This document shows, piece after piece, positions 52,352-62,384 of a stretch of DNA of 64,000 nt. The first letter of the stretch is position 1, and the number at the start of each line of letters is the position of its first letter. The position numbers and the translations under genes are program-made. The DNA lies in assembly GCF_016901815.1 (NCBI RefSeq), contig NZ_JACSNR010000004.1, positions 151,071-215,070 on the forward strand, read 5' to 3'. The notes beneath the pieces are model-generated. The model searched no databases. It was not told where the DNA came from and was given only the letters and a program-made list of their open reading frames with translations. This DNA comes from Hydrogenoanaerobacterium saccharovorans (GTDB lineage Bacteria; Bacillota; Clostridia; Oscillospirales; Ruminococcaceae).

Positions 52352-52891
52352 ATGAAAACAGTGATTATCTATGGGTCCTGCTATGGGACTTCCGAACGCT
52401 ACGCACGGGAACTGGCCCGTCAGACCGGAGCGGAACTGCACGCCGCCAAAGACCTCCGGGACCTGACCGGCTGCGGCCTGGCAGTACATATCGGCGGGCT
52501 CTATGCCGGAGGGCTGGCAGGACTGCGGCAAACCCTGCGACTGCTGCCCCCGGACTGCTGGCTGATGGCTGTCACAGTGGGGCTGGCGGACCCTGCCCTT
52601 CCCGAGAATGTGCGCAATATCCGGGCCTCGCTGGACCGGCAGATCCCGCCGGATGTGCGGGAACGCACCCTGTTCTACCACCTCCGGGGCGGCATCCGCT
52701 ACGACAGGCTGAGCCTGCGTCACCGTGTGATGATGGGCATGCTCCGGCAGACCCTGCTCCGCCGCCCGGCTGCGTCCCTCACCGAGGAGGACCGTCTGCT
52801 GCTGGAAACCTACGGCAAGGAAGTGGATTTTACCGACCTCTCCGCTCTGGAGCCCATAGCGGGTGTGATCCTCTCCCCCAAGCGTCTATAA
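52352..52891 (+). CDS. Flavodoxin-domain protein, HemG-like
   Basis: A 179-residue protein. VIIYGSCYGTSERYARELA is an FMN-binding loop, and the IGGLYAGGLAGL and LFYHLRGGIRYDRLS segments resemble the HemG/flavodoxin-domain family. It is probably an FMN-dependent oxidoreductase. Start follows CAGGAGG and the signal-free N-terminus places it in the cytoplasm. Confidence 0.82.
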   Translation: MKTVIIYGSCYGTSERYARELARQTGAELHAAKDLRDLTGCGLAVHIGGLYAGGLAGLRQTLRLLPPDCWLMAVTVGLADPALPENVRNIRASLDRQIPPDVRERTLFYHLRGGIRYDRLSLRHRVMMGMLRQTLLRRPAASLTEEDRLLLETYGKEVDFTDLSALEPIAGVILSPKRL

Positions 52892-52895
52892 ACAT

Positions 52896-52930
52896 AAAAA
52901 ACAGAGATCCCGTTTGGGATCTCTGTTTTT
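52896..52930. terminator. Bidirectional terminator
   Basis: Stem AAAAACAGAGATCCC/GGGATCTCTGTTTTT between convergent genes. Confidence 0.95.
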
Positions 52931-52943
52931 CTGTTCTATGGGA

Positions 52944-55900
52944 TTACTCCTCCCGTACCCGGACGGTACAGGTAGCCTTGACGCCCGAAGCGGGGTTTTT
53001 CACCGTGATGGTGACACGCCCCTCCTTGAGCGCTTCCAGATAGCCGTCCTCATCGACGGTCACTACATTTTCATTGCTGCTGGAAAAGACCAGCTCGGTA
53101 TCATCGGCGTCCTCGGGATAGGCATAGGCTTCCAGCTCATACCCCTCACCGACATAGAGGGTCAGCGATTCATCACTGAGCTCGATCTCCTCCACGCCGC
53201 CTTCCCCTGTGACGGTGACATAGCAGTCGGCATAGTCCCCATCACTGTTTTCCACTGTGATGATGCACTCGCCGGTGCCCACCGCAGTCACCTTGCCGTT
53301 CTGGTTGACGGTGGCGACATCTTCATCGTCACTGGTCCAGGTAAGGCCGGAGCCGCTGGCAGACAGGGTTGCTGTCTTGCCCACAGCCAGGGTGAGTTCG
53401 TCCTCATCCAGCGAGATGCCGCTGCCGGAACCGGACGAGCTGCTGCCGCCCGAAGAGGAGCTGCCGCCGGAAGAGGCGGAATTGCTGCCGTAGTTGCCGC
53501 TGCTGGAGAAGCCTCCGCCGCTGCTGCTTCCGCCCAGGTTCTTGAGGAACTTGTTGGTGGTGCTGGCAATGGCCTCTGCCACATCCTGCTGATAGGAGTC
53601 GCTGAGCAGCTTGTTGTACTCCTTCTCATTGGTGAGGAAGCCCACTTCACACAGCACACCCACCATCTGAGGATCACGGGTGACATAGTACCGTCCGAAC
53701 TTTCCGCCGCGGTTGGTGGTGTTCAGGGCACTGGAAATGGACGAGGACAGCGAAGTTGCCAGATTCTTGGAATAGTCGTTGAAGTAGTAGACCTCGGTAC
53801 CCACTGCCGAGCTGTTGCTGGGCGAGGAGTTGCAGTGAATGCTCAGATATACCTGGGCATTCTTGGCCTTGGCATCTGCCACACGATCCTGGATCACATA
53901 CTTGCCCGACGAGAGCTGGGTGTTGAGCAGGATTACATTGGCGCCCAGATCCTCCAGTTCATCTGCCACCTTCTGGGCAATCTCCCAGGTGATCTCACTC
54001 TCGGGATAGGCCGGCAGGAAGCCCAGTGCGCCCACATCGTCGCCGCCGTGACCCGGATCGACTACGATGGTGGCTCCGCTGGCGCCGCCCGGAGGATTGT
54101 TGAACCGGAATACCAGCTGGCCGTTGTCGTTGTAGAAGGCCCGGTATCCCAGGAAGCGTCCCGACGAGTTGAGGGTCAGGGTAACCTTGGTATTGCTGCT
54201 CGCAGTCAGCGAGCTGAACATGGGATTCTTGTCCAGCGTCCGGCTCTGCGGAACACTGTTGGTATAGTTGAAGTCGATGGTAAAGGCCGAGCCGGTGTAC
54301 TTGGCACTGTACGAAACCTGCTGTGCCGTATCAAAGACCACATCGGTGAACTGGCTGTTGCTGGCGACCTGGACTCCGGTGACCGCGTTGCCGCCCGGCG
54401 CCGCATCGTTGGAAACGCCGGTGATGTCGTCCCGGTAAACCCGGACACCCGAAGCGAGCTTGTAATAGGTGTAGGTCTTATCCTCATTCTTGTAGACCAG
54501 CTCGCTGCCGACGGTGTAATCCAGCGCGCCCTGGGGCAGCGGGAAGTAATCCGGCTCGGACAGGTCATTGAGGGTGCTGGACGGGAAGGTCTCCGCCTGG
54601 GTCGCAACAACCCGGACAGGAGTGCCGTCCTCCACCGCAATGCGTTTGTTGACCTTGATATAGGCACCGGTCTTGCTGTTCGTGGAGCCCTGTGCCTCAC
54701 CATAGACCACGATATTGCCGATCTCCTGCACCTTATCGGTGGAGGCCGGTGCGGTATAGGAACCGGTGAACAGCCGGTAGGAATCATTGTACTCGTTGCC
54801 GTCGGCACCGGTTTCATCCAGGGTGAGCTGGATGGTCTGTCCGCCGATGACAGCATAGACATTGGCGTCCTTATAGGCTGTGGCAGTGATGGTGATGCGC
54901 ATACCGCCGTCCACTGTCACATTGCCGGTGGGCGATACCTCCTTGACAACCTGTACCTGACGGGTGATGTTGTAGACATCGGTCTTGCCCTTATGGGTGA
55001 ATACAAACTTGTTGAGCCCCTCGGACAGCGGCATATTCAGGGTGAAGTAACCGTTTTCATCGGTGGTGATCTCCTGATCGTTGATGGTGATCTTCGCACC
55101 GGGGTCGGACGCACCCATGAAGGTGACTGTCTGTTCAAAGGTGGTATAGGTCTTCTGGGCCGGCGAGGTCACCGCCAGTTCGGTGAGGATATGCTGCCGG
55201 TTGAGGGTATCATCATAGTAGTCCAGGACTGCCTGGGTACTGCCCTCCAGGTCCTGCTTGAACCGGGAGAGATCATCATACATATCCCCGGTGAATCCGG
55301 CGAGATCCTCCGAAGCGATGAGCTGCAGTGCCAGCTGGTCATACTCGGTCCAGCCGGTCTCCTCCGAACAGGCCTTGCTTGAGAAGTGCAGCACATAGAG
55401 CGGCACATCCGCGGCATCCGCCTGTTCGCCCCACCAGGATACAACCTTCTTGTAGGGGATATTGGCATCGGTGGTGGAGCCTTCCGCCTTGACCACCACA
55501 AAGTCCACATAGCCGTCCTCCAGATAGGAGAGGTTATCGGCATTGCCGCTGTACTTGGCGGTGTAGGAAGCGGTGGTATCCGAGCCGTTTTCGTCGGTGG
55601 AGCTGTTGGCCCATACCGGCACAGTGAGCATGCCGATCTGCTTGCCCGGCGCATCGGTACGGATCGCCTCGCTCAGCTCCCGGAACGCCGTATGGCTCTG
55701 CTGGCTCATATAGTTCTCATAGCCCATACCGCCGCCATAGAGCTTGTAGTTCAGGTAGCTGTTCTCCTGGGTTTCGTTGTAGTAGCTGTCCACCATCAGG
55801 CCTTCGATGTCATAATTCTGGGCAATCGCCAGGCCATGGTCCACTGTATCGCTGATCGATGCGGAATCCATCTGGGAAAGCTCCACAATGCTGCCATCCT

Positions 55901-56423
55901 GCACACCGGTGAACAGATCATAGATCACATAGATATAGAGTCCGTTTTCCCGGGCCTTCTGGGAGGCGTATTCGAGAATATCAAACTCCAGGGTATCGTC
56001 CACATAGGGCAGGCCGCTCTTCTGGGCAATGCACTTCCCGTCCAGCGTCAGGGGCAGGATCACGGTATTCATCGAAAGTTCCTTCACCGACGCAAAGGCC
56101 GCATCCAGATCCGCCTGGATATCCGCCGCCGAAGTGCGTCCCTCAGTGAGGTAATCCACACCCGGCTTGATATACATGCCCTTCATATAATCCGGGCGGT
56201 TCAGAGTCACTGCTTCCGCCGAGTTCTCCCCGTCAGTCCCATTGTCCCCGGAGGGTTCGGATGAATCTCCCGACGGCAGAAAGGTTTCGGAATGCTCCGG
56301 GATCGTCAGTTCATGGTTCTGAACCTTCTGAAAGGTCAGCGCACCGGCAACTCCCACTACCACAAGAAGCAGGACCACCAGCACCGCTGCCACTATTTTT
56401 CCATTCCTCAAAAACTTTGACAA
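52944..56423 (-). CDS. Multidomain cell-wall protein: GH-like domain, N-acetylmuramoyl-L-alanine amidase, BIG2 repeats
   Basis: An 1159-residue exported protein; the start is TTG with GGAGG 10 bases upstream. A membrane anchor (about 9-31) and acidic spacer lead to a glycosidase-like TIM-barrel region (about 75-420; YMKGMYIKPGVDYL). Beta-sandwich segments (about 430-700) follow, then an Amidase_3 domain (about 785-985; VVDPGHGGDDVGALG, LSIHCNSS, CEVGFLTNEKE). A Gly/Ser linker and two BIG2 domains (about 1030-1080, 1090-1159) end it. It likely cuts peptidoglycan stems. Confidence 0.9.
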   Translation of the reverse strand: MSKFLRNGKIVAAVLVVLLLVVVGVAGALTFQKVQNHELTIPEHSETFLPSGDSSEPSGDNGTDGENSAEAVTLNRPDYMKGMYIKPGVDYLTEGRTSAADIQADLDAAFASVKELSMNTVILPLTLDGKCIAQKSGLPYVDDTLEFDILEYASQKARENGLYIYVIYDLFTGVQDGSIVELSQMDSASISDTVDHGLAIAQNYDIEGLMVDSYYNETQENSYLNYKLYGGGMGYENYMSQQSHTAFRELSEAIRTDAPGKQIGMLTVPVWANSSTDENGSDTTASYTAKYSGNADNLSYLEDGYVDFVVVKAEGSTTDANIPYKKVVSWWGEQADAADVPLYVLHFSSKACSEETGWTEYDQLALQLIASEDLAGFTGDMYDDLSRFKQDLEGSTQAVLDYYDDTLNRQHILTELAVTSPAQKTYTTFEQTVTFMGASDPGAKITINDQEITTDENGYFTLNMPLSEGLNKFVFTHKGKTDVYNITRQVQVVKEVSPTGNVTVDGGMRITITATAYKDANVYAVIGGQTIQLTLDETGADGNEYNDSYRLFTGSYTAPASTDKVQEIGNIVVYGEAQGSTNSKTGAYIKVNKRIAVEDGTPVRVVATQAETFPSSTLNDLSEPDYFPLPQGALDYTVGSELVYKNEDKTYTYYKLASGVRVYRDDITGVSNDAAPGGNAVTGVQVASNSQFTDVVFDTAQQVSYSAKYTGSAFTIDFNYTNSVPQSRTLDKNPMFSSLTASSNTKVTLTLNSSGRFLGYRAFYNDNGQLVFRFNNPPGGASGATIVVDPGHGGDDVGALGFLPAYPESEITWEIAQKVADELEDLGANVILLNTQLSSGKYVIQDRVADAKAKNAQVYLSIHCNSSPSNSSAVGTEVYYFNDYSKNLATSLSSSISSALNTTNRGGKFGRYYVTRDPQMVGVLCEVGFLTNEKEYNKLLSDSYQQDVAEAIASTTNKFLKNLGGSSSGGGFSSSGNYGSNSASSGGSSSSGGSSSSGSGSGISLDEDELTLAVGKTATLSASGSGLTWTSDDEDVATVNQNGKVTAVGTGECIITVENSDGDYADCYVTVTGEGGVEEIELSDESLTLYVGEGYELEAYAYPEDADDTELVFSSSNENVVTVDEDGYLEALKEGRVTITVKNPASGVKATCTVRVREE

Positions 56424-56448
56424 TTTTGATCGTCCTCCGAAACGCCTG

Positions 56449-57930
56449 TCACATCAGTTCGGACAGAGCTTCCTTTTCCTGCTCCACCTGATCTGCTACC
56501 GCCGCAGCCGGCGCATACAATGACCGGTAACTGTACATACAGAATCCGCTGTAATGGCTGCTCTTGCGGGCCTCCGATACCATGCGGACCAGCATATCGT
56601 CATTTTCCACCCACTCGTTCTTGCCGGAACCAGCCCACTGGTCCACCAGACCGATCTTGCTGGCAGAAATACCGATATAGAGATCAATATCATTGCGGCG
56701 GATCAGACTGTTCCACTCCGCCACAGTTGCCGCAAAGGGACAGGTATCGTTTTCAAATCCATAGTAGACCTGAGGACAGATATAGTCCACATAGCCGGGA
56801 TTGGAGAGCCATTCCTCCACATCAATGTACTGTTCGCTGTAATTGATGCTGGTGTTGCCCTGGGGACTGATCCCGAACCGCACCGAGCTGTCAATGGATT
56901 TGATGGTGGAATAGACCTCCCGCACCAGCTGATCCACATTGTCCCGGCGCCAGTCGCCCAGCGAGAGCTTGCCGCCGGATGCCTTGTAGTCGCTGTATGT
57001 ATCCGCGTCAAAGGCAGAGTCAGTGGTGGGATAGAAGTAGTCATCAAAGTGGATACCGTCCACATCATAATTACGGACGATTTCCTCCACACCGGCTACA
57101 ATGTGTTCCCGGGCTTCCTCACTGCCGGGATTGTAGTAGATGCCTCCGCCGTATTCGATCACCACATCACTGCCGCTGTCCAGCCAGTCCGAAGCGGGAT
57201 TGTCGCTGCTCAGCGCCTGTCCGCCGTTGCTGGAATTGCGGATGCGGTAGGGATTGACCCATGCCTCCACCGAAAGCCCCTTGGCATGGGCCTGATCGAT
57301 CATGATCTGAAGCGGGTCATATCCCGGGCTGACCCCTTCGGTTCCGGTCAGGGTATAGGACCAGGGGAACAGATCCGAGTCATAGAGGGCGTCGCCAAAG
57401 GGACGCACCTGAACAAAAACAGTGTTGTAGCCGTCATTCGCCACATCGGAAAACGCCTTGGAGATGGCGGATTCAAACTCCGACCGGGACTTCTGCTTGA
57501 TCATCGATGAGAGATCCAGATAGGAGAACCAGACTGCCCGCATCTCTCCCGAAGGAGCCGTCACGCTGTTGTTGGCGGAGGGCTTGGAAGAGGTCTGCTG
57601 GCTGGAAGAAGAACTCTGGGACGACGCCTGGCTGGATGATGCCTGACTCGATGAGGAGGGCGCCGCAGACGAGGACTGCTGGGACGAAGCCGCAGAGGAC
57701 GAGCTGGACGGTGCCTGGGAGGAAGAATTCTGCGCCGCGGAGGAACTGTTCTCCGCCTGGCTCTCCTCCGGCTCCGGTGAGGACTCCTCCTCGCTGCTGG
57801 AATCGCTGTTGAACTGGATCGGCGCAGAGGAATAGAGCAGATCCTCCGGTGCCTCCTGATCCTGGGCACAGCCGGTCATGGAAATCAGGACACAGGCGCA
57901 GAGTAGCGCACTGAGAAATCGTTTCATCAT
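56449..57930 (-). CDS. Lipoprotein with GHL10 glycoside-hydrolase-like domain
   Basis: A 493-residue exported lipoprotein (lipobox MTGC). A long Ser-rich linker (about 25-125) precedes a TIM-barrel of the GHL10/DUF187 type: EMRAVWFSYLDLSSM, VRPFGDALYDS, DGIHFDDYFYP and GISPQGN. Such proteins probably act on cell-wall or surface glycans. It lies 25 bases upstream of the amidase gene and is likely co-transcribed. Start at 57930 follows AAGGAG; the next ATG codon is also possible. Confidence 0.9.
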   Translation of the reverse strand: MMKRFLSALLCACVLISMTGCAQDQEAPEDLLYSSAPIQFNSDSSSEEESSPEPEESQAENSSSAAQNSSSQAPSSSSSAASSQQSSSAAPSSSSQASSSQASSQSSSSSQQTSSKPSANNSVTAPSGEMRAVWFSYLDLSSMIKQKSRSEFESAISKAFSDVANDGYNTVFVQVRPFGDALYDSDLFPWSYTLTGTEGVSPGYDPLQIMIDQAHAKGLSVEAWVNPYRIRNSSNGGQALSSDNPASDWLDSGSDVVIEYGGGIYYNPGSEEAREHIVAGVEEIVRNYDVDGIHFDDYFYPTTDSAFDADTYSDYKASGGKLSLGDWRRDNVDQLVREVYSTIKSIDSSVRFGISPQGNTSINYSEQYIDVEEWLSNPGYVDYICPQVYYGFENDTCPFAATVAEWNSLIRRNDIDLYIGISASKIGLVDQWAGSGKNEWVENDDMLVRMVSEARKSSHYSGFCMYSYRSLYAPAAAVADQVEQEKEALSELM

Positions 57931-58187
57931 GGGTAAAACTCCTTCGCGGCGGACCCGCCGCGCACATTCATACAAAAACAAGGTGTCGGATTCCTGCCCG
58001 ATTACTGCCGGAACTGACCAAATTCCCCTTGACAAATCCGGGGAAATTTCCAATACTTAAAACAAGAACCTCCGGCAGGACATACGGAATTTTGACCGCA
58101 TTCGTCAGATTCTACCGGACTAACCCCTATTATACAATCTTTTACGGCATAATAAAAGTAAAAAAATCATGAACGGAGGCTGACAGT

Positions 58188-58559
58188 ATGTTTTTTATCG
58201 GCGGGGCCGGAAACGGGAGCAAAGACCTCGGACGGCGGACAAATCAGGTCTGTCCGGGCTGCGGAAGCCGTCTGGGAATGCAGCTGATCCGCACCAATGG
58301 ATATATCCATCTGTTTTTTGTGCCGGTGTTCCGGTATGATATCCACTATTTTCTAATCTGCCCGAACTGCGGAAAGACCTATGAGGTCTCCCGGGAGGAC
58401 GGCCGCCGGCTGGAACACCAGCCTGACTTCGCCCTGCCGCCGGACCATCTGATCCCCACCGGGAACCGTCCCATCGCCCAGACCCGGTTCTGTCCGTCCT
58501 GCGGAAGTGAAACCGGCCCTGGCGACCGCTTCTGCCGCCGCTGCGGTCACCCGCTCTGA
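58188..58559 (+). CDS. Zinc-ribbon protein
   Basis: A 123-residue protein with two zinc-ribbon units: CPGCG/CPNCG (near residues 22 and 58) and CPSCG/CRRCG (near 102 and 117). The first contains a hydrophobic IHLFFVPVFRYDIHYF between knuckles. Its function is unknown; such proteins are often annotated only as zinc-ribbon containing. Confidence 0.85.
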   Translation: MFFIGGAGNGSKDLGRRTNQVCPGCGSRLGMQLIRTNGYIHLFFVPVFRYDIHYFLICPNCGKTYEVSREDGRRLEHQPDFALPPDHLIPTGNRPIAQTRFCPSCGSETGPGDRFCRRCGHPL

Positions 58560-58579
58560 CCTTTCCTCTGTGAACCATC

Positions 58580-58608
58580 AAAGCCGTCCTCCCGGGGACG
58601 GCTTTTTT
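58580..58608 (+). terminator. Terminator of the zinc-ribbon gene
   Basis: Stem AAGCCGTCC/GGACGGCTT followed by TTTT. The 220 bases up to the next gene show nothing else. Confidence 0.9.
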
Positions 58609-58829
58609 GCTGCCTGCGGGAGCATCCGATCCGGCGGGCAGCATTCCTCCGGAACCCGCCTGACCCGGATACCGGACCGGGCAGGCTCCGGGCGGATGGT
58701 AACAGAGCACACGCCAGACCATGCCGCTGCGGCAGGTGTGACGCACGATGCAGAGAGGACAGCCACCGGACGCACGCATTCTGCGGATGGCCTCCGGTCT
58801 GCCTGCCCCGCACTGAAATTACCTCCGAC

Positions 58830-61574
58830 CTACGGTCGTTTCAGGCTGAACCGCTCGGGCGGATCGGAGGTTCCGGCTTCCGCGGCGCTTTCACCGGGCT
58901 GTTCCGGGGCGGTTTCATCTGTAAAGCCTTTTTTCTTTACAGACTTCCGCAGATGGTCGGCCCGGCGGTAAAAATCGGCGGTATCATCGGATTTCGGGCG
59001 GAACAGCACCCCGGTCAGCGCCCACAGCACCGGCCCGATCATGCAGGCCGCTGTCACGGCAAGGCACATCTCCCGGTCGGGGCGCACCGTTCCCATGACT
59101 GTCATGGCCCAGGGGTTGGTGACCGAGAACACCGCCATCAGCGCCGACACGATCACCGCCAGAACCAGCCGGGGATTGTTCCAGAGCGGTACAGTGAAGA
59201 GGCTCCGGCGCTCGGATTTGCACTCAAAGCAGTGGATCAGCTGGGTGAAGATCAGGGTCAGCAGTGCGGCGGTGCGGCAGGCCTCCAGGCTCCCGCCCCG
59301 GGCCGCTGTGGCTGTGTAGGCTCCCAGGGTACAGAACCCGATGAGCAGGCCCCGCAGCAGGATGGTCCCCAGCAGGCCGCCGGAAAAGACCGAATCCTCC
59401 CGGCCCCGGGGCTTCTGCTGCATGACCCCCTCCTCCGGCGGTTCAAACCCCAGCGCCACTGCCGGCAGGCCATCGGTGGCAAGGTTTACCAGCAGGAGCT
59501 GCACCGGAGTGAGCACCACCGGCATGCCCAGCAGCATGCCAAAGAGCATGGCAGTCACCTCGCCGGTATTGCAGGAGAGCAGGTAACGGATGCTGCGCCG
59601 GATATTGGCATAGATGGTCCGACCCTCCCGCACCGCCTCCACCAGGGTGGAGAAGTCATCGTCCAGCAGCACCAGATCAGCGGCTTCCCGGGCCACATCA
59701 CTGCCGCTCTCCCCCATGGCGGCGCCGATGTCCGCCTCCTTGAGCGCCGGTGCGTCATTGACGCCGTCACCGGTCATGGCGGTCACCAGTCCCTGTGCCT
59801 TGAACGCCCGGACAATCCGCAGTTTATGCGCCGGGGTCACCCGCGCAAAGACAGCGGTGCGGGGCAGTTCCCGGGTCAGCTGTTCCTCGGTGAGCTGATC
59901 CAGCTCCCGCCCGGTGAGCACCTGCTCGCCCCCGGGGCGCAGGATTCCCACTTCCTTTGCGATAGCACGGGCGGTGAGGCTGTGGTCGCCGGTGATCATC
60001 ACCGGACGGATATGCGCCGACAGGCACTCCCGTACCGCCCGGGCCGCATCCGGTCTCGGCGGGTCGGTGAGCGCCGCCAGCCCCAGGAAGATGAGCCCCT
60101 CCTCCGGGTCAGCGGAATCGGCGGGCTTGTAGGCGGCTGCAATCACCCGGCGTCCCTCTGCCGCAAAGCGGTCTGCCTGGGCCTGTACCCGGCGCCGGAA
60201 CGGGTCGTCCAGCGGCAGATCCCGCCCTTCCGAGCGGCAGCGGGTACAGCGGGGCAGCAGGAATTCCGGCGCCCCCTTGGCAAAGACAAAGCTGCCCTCG
60301 GGCTTCCGCACGGTCACCGACATGAGCTTGCGGCGGGAGTCAAACGCCCGCACCGACAGTTCCTCCTCCGGCTTCCGGTACAGCCCCGCCTTGGCTGCGG
60401 CAATGAGCAGCGCCGTTTCAGTGGGTTCGCCATCGGTTTTCCAGCGGTTTTTCTTGCCGGGCCGGATCTCTGCCGCATTGGCAGCCGCAAAGGCGGTGAG
60501 CAGCAGGGCTTCGTCCGCCCGCAGCTCCATGGCCTGCCGTCCGCCCCGGATAAAGGTTCCATCCCGGCTGTCCCCCTCGCCGGTGACCTCCAGCTCACCC
60601 CCGGCAGTCCACAGCTCCCGCACTGTCATCCGGTTCTGGGTGAGGGTTCCGGTCTTATCGGTACAGATCACCTGGGCACAGCCCAGTGTTTCCACGGCGT
60701 GCAGGCTCTTCACCAGAGTGCCCCGCCGCAGAATCCGCCGCACCGCCAGAGCCAGTGCCACGGTCACAATGGCTGGAAGCCCCTCCGGCACTGCCGCCAC
60801 CGCCAGGGAGATTCCCATCAGGATCATATCAAAGGGGTTCTCGCCCCGGAAAATTCCGATGGCTGCCACCACGGCACAGATGCCCAGACACCCGGCGGCA
60901 ATCACCTTCCCCAGCTGTTCCAGACGCTGGGCCAGCGGAGTCATCTCCGGAGCGATCTCCTCCAGCATGCCGGCAATCTTACCCATCTCGGTCTGCATGC
61001 CGATGGCAGTCACCTCGGCCTGACAGTTCCCTTTCACCGCCAGCGTCCCCATTCTGAGAGAACTGTCCCCCAGGCGGCTCTTTTCCACTGGCACTGACTC
61101 CCCGGTGAGCAGCGACTCGTCACAGCTTACGGTTCCGTCGCCGATGATCCGGCAGTCCGCCGGAATCTTATCCCCGGCGGCAATCAGCACCAGATCCCCC
61201 GGTACCAGCTCTTCCGCCGGGATCTCCCTGCGCACCCCCTGCCGGATCACCCGGGCTGTGGGCGCCGCCAGACGGGTGAGCGCCTCCAGGGTGCGTTCGG
61301 TGCGGTACTCCTGCAGGAAGCCGATCAAGGCGTTCACCAGCACAATGACAATCATCGCCAGTGCTTCGGTGCCCTCCCCCATGAGTACGGATAGCCCCGC
61401 GCACACCAGCAGGATCATGGTCATCAGATCCCCCAGCTGTCCCGCAAAGAGCTTCAGGGGGTTCTGTTTCTTCCCCCGGTGCACCGTATTGCGTCCCGCC
61501 GTTTTCCGGATCGCCGCTGCCTCCCCATCGGTCAGCCCGGTGACCCGTCCTGCGTCCTTCTGTCCTTCCGACAT
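58830..61574 (-). CDS. Calcium-type P-type ATPase (P2A)
   Basis: A 914-residue membrane pump. TGES in the actuator, PEGLP in the fourth helix, DKTGTLTQ (phospho-acceptor Asp near residue 308), KGAPE (nucleotide site) and GDGVNDAPAL are all present, and NLATDGLPA in the sixth helix carries the Asn/Asp ligands of SERCA-like Ca2+ pumps. The start at 61574 follows AAGGAG. The N-terminus is slightly short. The C-terminal 60 residues are hydrophilic. It probably exports Ca2+. Confidence 0.92.
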   Translation of the reverse strand: MSEGQKDAGRVTGLTDGEAAAIRKTAGRNTVHRGKKQNPLKLFAGQLGDLMTMILLVCAGLSVLMGEGTEALAMIVIVLVNALIGFLQEYRTERTLEALTRLAAPTARVIRQGVRREIPAEELVPGDLVLIAAGDKIPADCRIIGDGTVSCDESLLTGESVPVEKSRLGDSSLRMGTLAVKGNCQAEVTAIGMQTEMGKIAGMLEEIAPEMTPLAQRLEQLGKVIAAGCLGICAVVAAIGIFRGENPFDMILMGISLAVAAVPEGLPAIVTVALALAVRRILRRGTLVKSLHAVETLGCAQVICTDKTGTLTQNRMTVRELWTAGGELEVTGEGDSRDGTFIRGGRQAMELRADEALLLTAFAAANAAEIRPGKKNRWKTDGEPTETALLIAAAKAGLYRKPEEELSVRAFDSRRKLMSVTVRKPEGSFVFAKGAPEFLLPRCTRCRSEGRDLPLDDPFRRRVQAQADRFAAEGRRVIAAAYKPADSADPEEGLIFLGLAALTDPPRPDAARAVRECLSAHIRPVMITGDHSLTARAIAKEVGILRPGGEQVLTGRELDQLTEEQLTRELPRTAVFARVTPAHKLRIVRAFKAQGLVTAMTGDGVNDAPALKEADIGAAMGESGSDVAREAADLVLLDDDFSTLVEAVREGRTIYANIRRSIRYLLSCNTGEVTAMLFGMLLGMPVVLTPVQLLLVNLATDGLPAVALGFEPPEEGVMQQKPRGREDSVFSGGLLGTILLRGLLIGFCTLGAYTATAARGGSLEACRTAALLTLIFTQLIHCFECKSERRSLFTVPLWNNPRLVLAVIVSALMAVFSVTNPWAMTVMGTVRPDREMCLAVTAACMIGPVLWALTGVLFRPKSDDTADFYRRADHLRKSVKKKGFTDETAPEQPGESAAEAGTSDPPERFSLKRP

Positions 61575-61753
61575 ACTCTCGCTCCTTTCCAAAGCCTGTC
61601 TTTTTACCCATCTATATTCTCCCGGTCCGCCCGCTATGTCTGGGCTGTCATTTATCTGACTAAGTCAGATTTACAAAATCACCGGGATTCGTTCATGGGT
61701 TTGACACAATCAGCTGGTAAAGTAGAGCCATCAACCAAAGGGAGGAAATTGAT

Positions 61754-62311
61754 ATGAAACTGCTTGGGGAATTTACCGCAATGCTCTGCGGATCGTTTGA
61801 TAACTCGGTACAGCTGGAACGCTTTGCCGCACAGGGGATCACCGGATACCCCGAAGCCCGCCATGTAAACACCCGGATCAACGACCACATCGATCATCTG
61901 CCGGAGGACTTTGCCGGGGAATTTGTGCTGGAGGAGAGCTACTACACCGTCGGCGGACGCACCAACGCCATGCCGCATCTGTTCCTGTTCACCGAGGAGG
62001 GGGACTGCGTCAAGCTGACCTCCTATGAGATGCCCGAAGGCTACACCAAGGATACCTTCACCGCCTCCGGACTGGGCCGCCTGGACTACCGGACCCTCCG
62101 GCCCTCCGCCACCTTCACCCCTGCCCTCTACCGCAAGAACGGCGAGTGGTTCGAAGGCGGCAGCGAGAGCATGTTTACACCGGTACTGAAATTTAGTCTC
62201 TATGAGCGGTTCAGCAATGAGGTACTGGAGGTCAGCGAGTCGATGGAAAAGGACGGACGCCGTACCTTCGGCTATGACCTGCCGCTGGAATACCGCCGCA
62301 CCGGCTGCTGA
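61754..62311 (+). CDS. Protein of unknown function, weakly CpeT-like
   Basis: A 185-residue cytoplasmic protein with GGGAGG upstream. LLGEFTAMLCGSFDNSVQ and AGEFVLEESYYT recall the CpcT/CpeT fold of cyanobacterial bilin lyases, where a 'G-x-F-x-N-x-x-Q' start and a 'y-V-E-Q' strand are conserved. That link is weak and a bilin role here is unlikely. It has no membrane segment and is monocistronic. Confidence 0.65.
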   Translation: MKLLGEFTAMLCGSFDNSVQLERFAAQGITGYPEARHVNTRINDHIDHLPEDFAGEFVLEESYYTVGGRTNAMPHLFLFTEEGDCVKLTSYEMPEGYTKDTFTASGLGRLDYRTLRPSATFTPALYRKNGEWFEGGSESMFTPVLKFSLYERFSNEVLEVSESMEKDGRRTFGYDLPLEYRRTGC

Positions 62312-62330
62312 CCGGTTTTCGCACTATAAG

Positions 62331-62370
62331 AAAAAGGACAGACCCCGGATTGGGGATCTGTCCTTTTTTA
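62331..62370. terminator. Bidirectional terminator
   Basis: Stem AAAAGGACAGA.CCC/GGG.TCTGTCCTTTT with T-runs, between convergent genes. Confidence 0.9.
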
Positions 62371-62384
62371 TTTTGTAAAATGGG

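Noticed and set aside
52914..55382. An 822-codon open frame on the plus strand
   Set aside because: Antisense shadow of the amidase fusion; composition is typical of reversed reading.
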